Origin: Candidatus Peribacter sp. UBA2144
GTDB taxonomy: Bacteria; Patescibacteriota; Gracilibacteria; Peribacterales; Peribacteraceae
DNA length: 15,633 bases
Assembly: GCA_002328295.1 (NCBI GenBank)
Contig: DCXE01000079.1
Span: 1 to 15,633, forward strand
Reading direction: 5' to 3'
Positions 14,269 through 15,633 of this stretch are shown one piece after another. The notes beneath the pieces were generated by a model. The model had not been told where the DNA came from, searched no databases, and saw only the letters and a program-made list of their open reading frames with translations. Position 1 is the first letter of the stretch; each line of letters begins with the position of its first letter. The position numbers and the translations under genes were made by a program.

Positions 14269-14398
14269 CAACAATCAACACGTCCTGCGGACTTTCAACA
14301 CGGGCGCTCCGCACCCTTTCAACAATCAACTTATTAATTCCTGAAAGAATAGAAGATTGTCGATTGTTGAAAGCGTAGCGTGTTGATTGTCGATTGTA
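14269..14398. repeat. Nested palindrome of CAATCAAC/CAATCGAC words after the lgt-like gene
   Basis: It starts on the base after the stop codon. The left arm carries two GC mini-hairpins: CAATCAACAC, GTCC-TGC-GGAC (14282-14292), TTTCAACAC, then GGGCGCTCCGCACCC (14302-14316, one internal mismatch), then TTTCAACAATCAAC. The right arm, read as reverse complement, is ACAATCGACAATCAACAC, GC-TAC-GC with flanks, then TTTCAACAATCGAC. Bases 14399-14428 before the next ATG show nothing else. Confidence 0.8.
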
Positions 14399-14428
14399 TT
14401 ACAGGACTACAGATACTATAATCCCTCC

Positions 14429-14830
14429 ATGCAAAATCTACTCGCCTCCATAATGCCGGTTCTTCAGCCCTGGCTAATATTATTCGCAGAAAATCCCATG
14501 CTTCGAATCGGACAAGTTGTTCTGATAGTAGTGGGGCTACTTCTAATATTTATCGTTTTTTATACGACAAGGGACATCATTCTACGAACCCACTCATTTA
14601 TCTATATGCTTTTATGCATTTTGCTTGTGGCAATTTTCCCGTTAGTAGGGTTCTTGCTTTATATTCTAATTCGTCCTGCAAGAACTGTTAAACAAAGGGA
14701 TCTGGATAAGATGATGCAGACGATTTTGGAAGGGGTAGCCGAGAAGCAAGTTCAGAAAAAAGCACCGAAGAAGAAGGTGGTTAAAGTAAAAGGCAGCAAG
14801 AAAGTGGATCAAGGAACTACCAGCAATTAG
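14429..14830 (+). CDS. Small membrane protein with basic C-terminal tail; function unknown
   Basis: The chosen ATG at 14429 gives 133 residues. The frame extends to a TTG at 14387, but that lies within the palindrome arm. After a short N-terminal hydrophobic segment (ASIMPVLQPWLILFA), two strong TM helices are visible (IGQVVLIVVGLLLIFIVFY and FIYMLLCILLVAIFPLVGFL), joined by a TTRDIILRTHS turn. A cytoplasmic-type tail follows, ending in a Lys-rich stretch (KKAPKKKVVKVKGSKKV). The second helix and RPAR end resemble the PLDc_N-like two-helix proteins frequent in CPR genomes; this is a pattern impression only. It lies codirectionally between the lgt-like gene and another small membrane protein. 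Confidence 0.75.
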   Translation: MQNLLASIMPVLQPWLILFAENPMLRIGQVVLIVVGLLLIFIVFYTTRDIILRTHSFIYMLLCILLVAIFPLVGFLLYILIRPARTVKQRDLDKMMQTILEGVAEKQVQKKAPKKKVVKVKGSKKVDQGTTSN

Positions 14831-14868
14831 CAGAAATAAATAAAAGCCAATAGCTAATTGCCAATAGC
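14822..14868. repeat. Short palindrome of GCAATTAGC/GCCAATAGC words
   Basis: GCAATTAGC (14823-14831), overlapping the stop codon of the preceding gene, pairs with GCTAATTGC (14853-14861). GCCAATAGC occurs twice (14846-14854 and 14860-14868). The word set matches the palindrome at 13224-13308, so this may be a reduced copy of that type. Confidence 0.6.
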
Positions 14869-14904
14869 CAACTGCTCAATGTATATTGATTGCAGTCACT
14901 CACT

Positions 14905-15312
14905 ATGAAACAACTAGTAACATACCTCCTCTGGCCAAATAATCCGGTAATTCCATATGGAAGTCCTAAACTGACTGCGCTTATAGTTATGTCATTCGGA
15001 TTAATTGTAGTTTCGTTTACGCTTCGAATGTGGAGGAAAAAATTGGATAATCAAATCACAAAAAAACTTAGTAGGTCATGGTCTGGGGCTTGTCTTTGGT
15101 TTGGAATAGTGGCTCTAGTTTTGACTGTAGCAAGAGCGGAACAGATCAGTTATCTCTCTATGAGACTATGGTGGGTGGTATGGTTGATTGGATGGGTTGT
15201 TTATGTATTTTTTCAGATAAAGATGTTCAAGTTAAAGTACTACAAGAAATTGCCTTCGGAAACAGTTAATGATCCGAGAAAAAAGTATTTGCCTAAGCGA
15301 AAGAAAAGATAA
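14905..15312 (+). CDS. Small membrane protein, about three TM helices; function unknown
   Basis: The 135-residue product starts at the ATG at 14905 (an upstream in-frame TTG at 14890 would add five residues). It has hydrophobic segments at about 26-44 (LTALIVMSFGLIVVSFTLR), 63-78 (CLWFGIVALVLTVARA) and 88-106 (WWVVWLIGWVVYVFFQI), separated by basic loops (MWRKKLDNQITKKLSRSW). It ends in a strongly basic tail (DPRKKYLPKRKKR). The conserved-looking SRSWSGACLWFG and NDPRKKYLPK stretches suggest a conserved CPR hypothetical family, but I cannot name it. It is codirectional with the preceding gene and probably inserted in the cytoplasmic membrane. Confidence 0.75.
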   Translation: MKQLVTYLLWPNNPVIPYGSPKLTALIVMSFGLIVVSFTLRMWRKKLDNQITKKLSRSWSGACLWFGIVALVLTVARAEQISYLSMRLWWVVWLIGWVVYVFFQIKMFKLKYYKKLPSETVNDPRKKYLPKRKKR

Positions 15313-15317
15313 AACAC

Positions 15318-15346
15318 TTGATCCAAAACAAAAATAGAAGTTTAAT
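15318..15346 (+). promoter_or_regulatory. Promoter of the corA-type gene (TTGATC - 17 bp - TTTAAT)
   Basis: TTGATC (15318-15323) and TTTAAT (15341-15346) are spaced by exactly 17 bp and lie in the short gap after the preceding gene. The predicted start near 15353 gives a leader of about 21 nt before the ATG at 15374. Confidence 0.55.
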
Positions 15347-15373
15347 AGGGCGAACAACGTACCCCTCGCCATC

Positions 15374-15633
15374 ATGCGCAATCTAACGTACAAAGGCATC
15401 ACATGGTTGGATGATCCGGATCCACAGGAGAAGGATCTTCTAGAGTTGCAAAAAAAATTCGATTTTCATGAGTTGGATATTGAAGACTGTTTAAGTGAGC
15501 ACGAAAGACCGAAAGTTGAGGAGTATGACGAATATCTCTTTTTGGTTTTTCATATTCCATATCTAAATAAGCGAACTGGACGCATGGTTAAGGAGGAAGT
15601 GAATATATTCTTGGGTCAAGATTTCTTTGTAAC
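15374..15633 (+). CDS. corA: CorA family magnesium/divalent cation transporter, N-terminal part (runs off window)
   Basis: CorA is a pentameric Mg2+ channel with a large cytoplasmic N-terminal domain and two C-terminal TM helices. Only 86 codons are inside the window. They match the family's N-terminal domain: MRNLTYKGITWLDDPDP, then the characteristic HELDIEDCLSEHERPKVEEY segment followed by DEYLFLVFHIPY, then EEVNIFLGQDFFV. The GMN selectivity motif would lie beyond the window, so ion specificity cannot be judged. The gene has its own likely promoter and no palindrome in front of it. Confidence 0.88.
   Translation, partial: MRNLTYKGITWLDDPDPQEKDLLELQKKFDFHELDIEDCLSEHERPKVEEYDEYLFLVFHIPYLNKRTGRMVKEEVNIFLGQDFFV

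Noticed and set aside
13224..14398. Short repeated words in gaps as CRISPR arrays
   Set aside because: There are no equal-length repeats with unique spacers; words are degenerate and arranged as inverted arms, and no cas genes are present.
14387..14428. TTG-initiated extension of the small membrane protein
   Set aside because: The added codons are palindrome sequence, and a good ATG follows at 14429.

Overview
The window is a dense bacterial chromosome segment with short gaps, about 43% G+C by eye. It carries housekeeping genes: ftsZ (5' end cut off), dut, comF, tRNA-Val, an rseP-type site-2 protease, dnaA, thrS, an lgt-like gene and the start of a corA-type gene. TGA ends rseP and dnaA, so this is code 11 and not the TGA=Gly code of Gracilibacteria/Absconditabacteria. 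Three things point to a Patescibacteria (CPR) genome, perhaps near Peregrinibacteria: trimmed proteins (ThrRS without a TGS domain, ComF without its zinc knuckle), weak or absent Shine-Dalgarno sequences, and small lineage-type membrane proteins. This assignment is inference; no rRNA gene is present to settle it.

Layout. Positions 2-1108 (+) hold ftsZ, which converges on a minus-strand block: a small two-TM membrane protein (6397-6918), a giant 1585-residue protein with an HEKGH metalloprotease motif (1683-6440) and dut (1198-1626). Upstream of that block, also on the minus strand, are comF (7192-7821) and tRNA-Val(GAC) (8038-8114). A gene-free stretch of about 500 bp (8115-8609) holds GC-rich hairpins, a 13-bp repeat of the tRNA 5' end and a pair of head-to-head DnaA-box-like 9-mers. 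From 8610 everything is on the plus strand: rseP overlaps dnaA, then comes a thrS leader region, thrS, an lgt-like gene, two small membrane proteins, and a promoter followed by corA.

The most notable element lies between dnaA and thrS. A 15-codon reading frame (11276-11323) encodes MQKFVATTTTTTMTF, which has seven Thr residues using all four Thr codons. Directly after it come a perfect 8-nt antiterminator pairing (11323-11330 with 11361-11368) and an intrinsic terminator (11359-11392) just before thrS. This is the full layout of ribosome-mediated transcription attenuation, here applied to threonyl-tRNA synthetase: low Thr-tRNA charging should stall the ribosome on the Thr run and let thrS be transcribed.

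A second theme is a set of intergenic imperfect palindromes that begin at or next to stop codons (1109-1200, 7050-7187, 7964-8039, 11166-11258, 13224-13308, 14269-14398, 14822-14868). Each locus uses its own short AT-rich word, such as ACAACTAAC, CAATTGAC, CAATCAAC or GCAATTGGC. Several carry small GC-rich hairpins set into the arms at the same junction (AACAC / hairpin / TTT or TT).
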